A DNA stretch of 7,544 bases. Origin: an uncultured Collinsella sp. (GTDB lineage Bacteria; Actinomycetota; Coriobacteriia; Coriobacteriales; Coriobacteriaceae). Both the position numbers and the translations under genes were made by a program. The notes beneath the pieces are model-generated. The model searched no databases. It worked only from the letters and a program-made list of their open reading frames with translations, and was not told the DNA's origin. Below, piece by piece: positions 6,681 to 7,544 of the stretch. Position 1 is the first letter of the stretch. Every line of letters begins with the position of its first letter. Location of the stretch: assembly GCA_934617135.1 (NCBI GenBank), contig CAKTUC010000061.1, positions 1 to 7,544 of the forward strand, read 5' to 3'.

Positions 6681-7352
6681 TTATGCCTCCTGTGCGGCCT
6701 CGTTGCCCAGCTTCTGCAGCAGCGCAACCTCGGCGGCGGGATCTTCGGACTTAAATACGGCGGAGCCGGCTACGAGCACGTTGGCGCCGGCCTTGACGAC
6801 CTCGGCGATGTTCTTGGAAGAGATACCGCCATCGACCTCGATCAGGGGCGAAACGCCGTGGCGCTCACACATGGCCGTAAGCTCGTGCAGTTTGGCAATA
6901 GTACCAGGGATAAAGCTCTGGCCGCCAAAGCCGGGGTTCACGCTCATGAGCAGCACCATGTCGACAACGTCGATGATGCTCTCGAGTACGCACACGGGGG
7001 TAGCGGGGTTGAGCACTACGCCGGCCTTGACGCCGCGCTGCTGCAGATGGGTAAGCGTGCGGTGCAGGTGCGTGGAGGCCTCGTAATGCACGGTGATCAT
7101 ATCGGCACCGGCGTCGGCGTACCAATCGACCGTCTCGTCGGGGTTCGACACCATGAGGTGCGCGTCGACCGGTACGTCGGTGGAGCGCTTGACGGCCTTG
7201 AGGATATCGACGCCAAAGGTGAGGTTGCCGGTAAAATGACCGTCCATAACGTCAAAGTGCACGTAGTCGGCGCCGGCGATCTTGTCGAGCTCGCCCTTGA
7301 GGTTGGCCATGTCGGCTGAGAGGACGGACGGAGCGATTTTGATGGAACCCAT
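6681..7352 (-). CDS. rpe: Ribulose-phosphate 3-epimerase
   Basis: Interconverts D-ribulose 5-phosphate and D-xylulose 5-phosphate in the non-oxidative pentose phosphate pathway, in the cytosol. A metal-dependent TIM barrel of 223 aa, standard length. Visible signatures are IAPSVLSADMANL (6-18); metal ligands His32 and catalytic Asp34 in VHFDVMDG; His65 (DAHLMV); the phosphate-binding SVNPGFGGQ loop (137-145); and catalytic Asp173 in EVDGGI. The late phosphate-grip segment VAGSAVF is at 194-200. ATG 7352 is preceded by GAAAGG 8 nt upstream. The gap from the gpsA stop is 17-18 nt and the next gene starts 6 nt after its stop, so it is internal to the operon. Confidence 0.97.
   Translation of the reverse strand: MGSIKIAPSVLSADMANLKGELDKIAGADYVHFDVMDGHFTGNLTFGVDILKAVKRSTDVPVDAHLMVSNPDETVDWYADAGADMITVHYEASTHLHRTLTHLQQRGVKAGVVLNPATPVCVLESIIDVVDMVLLMSVNPGFGGQSFIPGTIAKLHELTAMCERHGVSPLIEVDGGISSKNIAEVVKAGANVLVAGSAVFKSEDPAAEVALLQKLGNEAAQEA
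6686..6691 (-). promoter_or_regulatory. Ribosome binding site of the cysteine desulfurase gene
   Basis: A full-consensus AGGAGG on the minus strand lies inside the last codons of rpe, 11 nt before ATG 6674. The spacing is slightly long, but no closer site competes. Confidence 0.7.
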
Positions 7353-7370
7353 GGTAGAAGCCTTTCTGCG

Positions 7371-7544
7371 CTAGTCGGTGAGTCCGTAGAACTCTTGGGA
7401 GGGTACGCGATCGGTAAGAATCTCGAGCGCCCTATCCAAAGTAACACCGTTGTAGAGCGTTTGCTCCACGGCAAAGGTGAGCGGAATGTCTACGCCCAGT
7501 GAACGGGCGAGCTCGCTGACGCTGCGGGCCGCGACGGCACCCTC
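7371..7544 (-). CDS. gpsA: C-terminal end of NAD(P)-dependent glycerol-3-phosphate dehydrogenase, cut by window edge
   Basis: The minus-strand frame is open from the right edge to a TAG at 7373-7371 and gives 57 residues. They match the all-helical C-terminus of GpsA, which reduces dihydroxyacetone phosphate to sn-glycerol 3-phosphate for phospholipid synthesis. Recognisable are EGAVAARSVSELARSLGVDI, corresponding to the EG-x-x-T/A-A-x-x-(V/L) helix that ends most GpsA proteins, then PLTFAVEQTLYNG and a final helix (LDRALEILTDR). The cofactor and catalytic domains lie beyond the window, so the call rests on the tail alone. It is the first visible gene of the operon leading to rpe. Confidence 0.85.
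   Translation of the reverse strand, partial: EGAVAARSVSELARSLGVDIPLTFAVEQTLYNGVTLDRALEILTDRVPSQEFYGLTD

Noticed and set aside
5790..7319. 509-codon + strand frame opposite the cysteine desulfurase and rpe
   Set aside because: It runs opposite two fully recognisable enzymes, crosses their junction, and has a Gly/Val/His-rich product with no motif.

Overview
The window looks like chromosomal DNA of a high-GC Gram-positive bacterium. The protein sequences suggest Coriobacteriia, probably Collinsella or a close relative; this rests on remembered family resemblance, not a search. It has two blocks of convergent genes separated by an AT-richer spacer of about 600 bases.

Left block (1-1994, + strand): an OmpR-type response regulator, cut by the left window edge, overlaps by 13 nt a membrane sensor histidine kinase with HAMP, DHp and HATPase domains. 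Together they form a complete two-component signalling pair whose target genes lie outside the window. Its codons almost all end in G or C (20 of the first 20 in the regulator and 18 of 19 around the phospho-acceptor His of the kinase, hand count). The right-block genes have a milder bias (19 of the first 30 coaBC codons, 13 of the first 20 cysteine desulfurase codons). The pair ends at an intrinsic terminator at 2105-2138.

Spacer (1995-2600): no convincing gene. After the terminator, base composition falls to about half G+C. Positions 2327-2507 hold short direct and inverted repeats (ATAAATACAGC twice, TACAG/CTGTA half-sites, ATCGC three times at exact 61-bp spacing). A strong minus-strand intrinsic terminator follows at 2562-2591.

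Right block (2601-7544, - strand): reading leftwards from the right edge, the genes are gpsA (C-terminal end only), rpe, a NifS/IscS-type cysteine desulfurase, a Nif3/DUF34 metalloprotein, a coiled-coil zinc-ribbon protein (DUF164/COG1579 family) and coaBC. They are followed by a tRNA-Pro(GGG) gene with its own likely promoter and encoded CCA. Gene gaps are 17 nt or less and two junctions are 4-nt ATGA overlaps, so this is almost certainly one operon of housekeeping metabolism: phospholipid precursor, pentose phosphate, sulfur mobilisation from cysteine, and coenzyme A synthesis from cysteine.

No clearly new system is visible. Most worth checking are the repeat-bearing spacer, the composition step at the 3' side of the tRNA gene (the usual side for an integrated island), and a zinc ribbon that has lost one of its expected cysteines.
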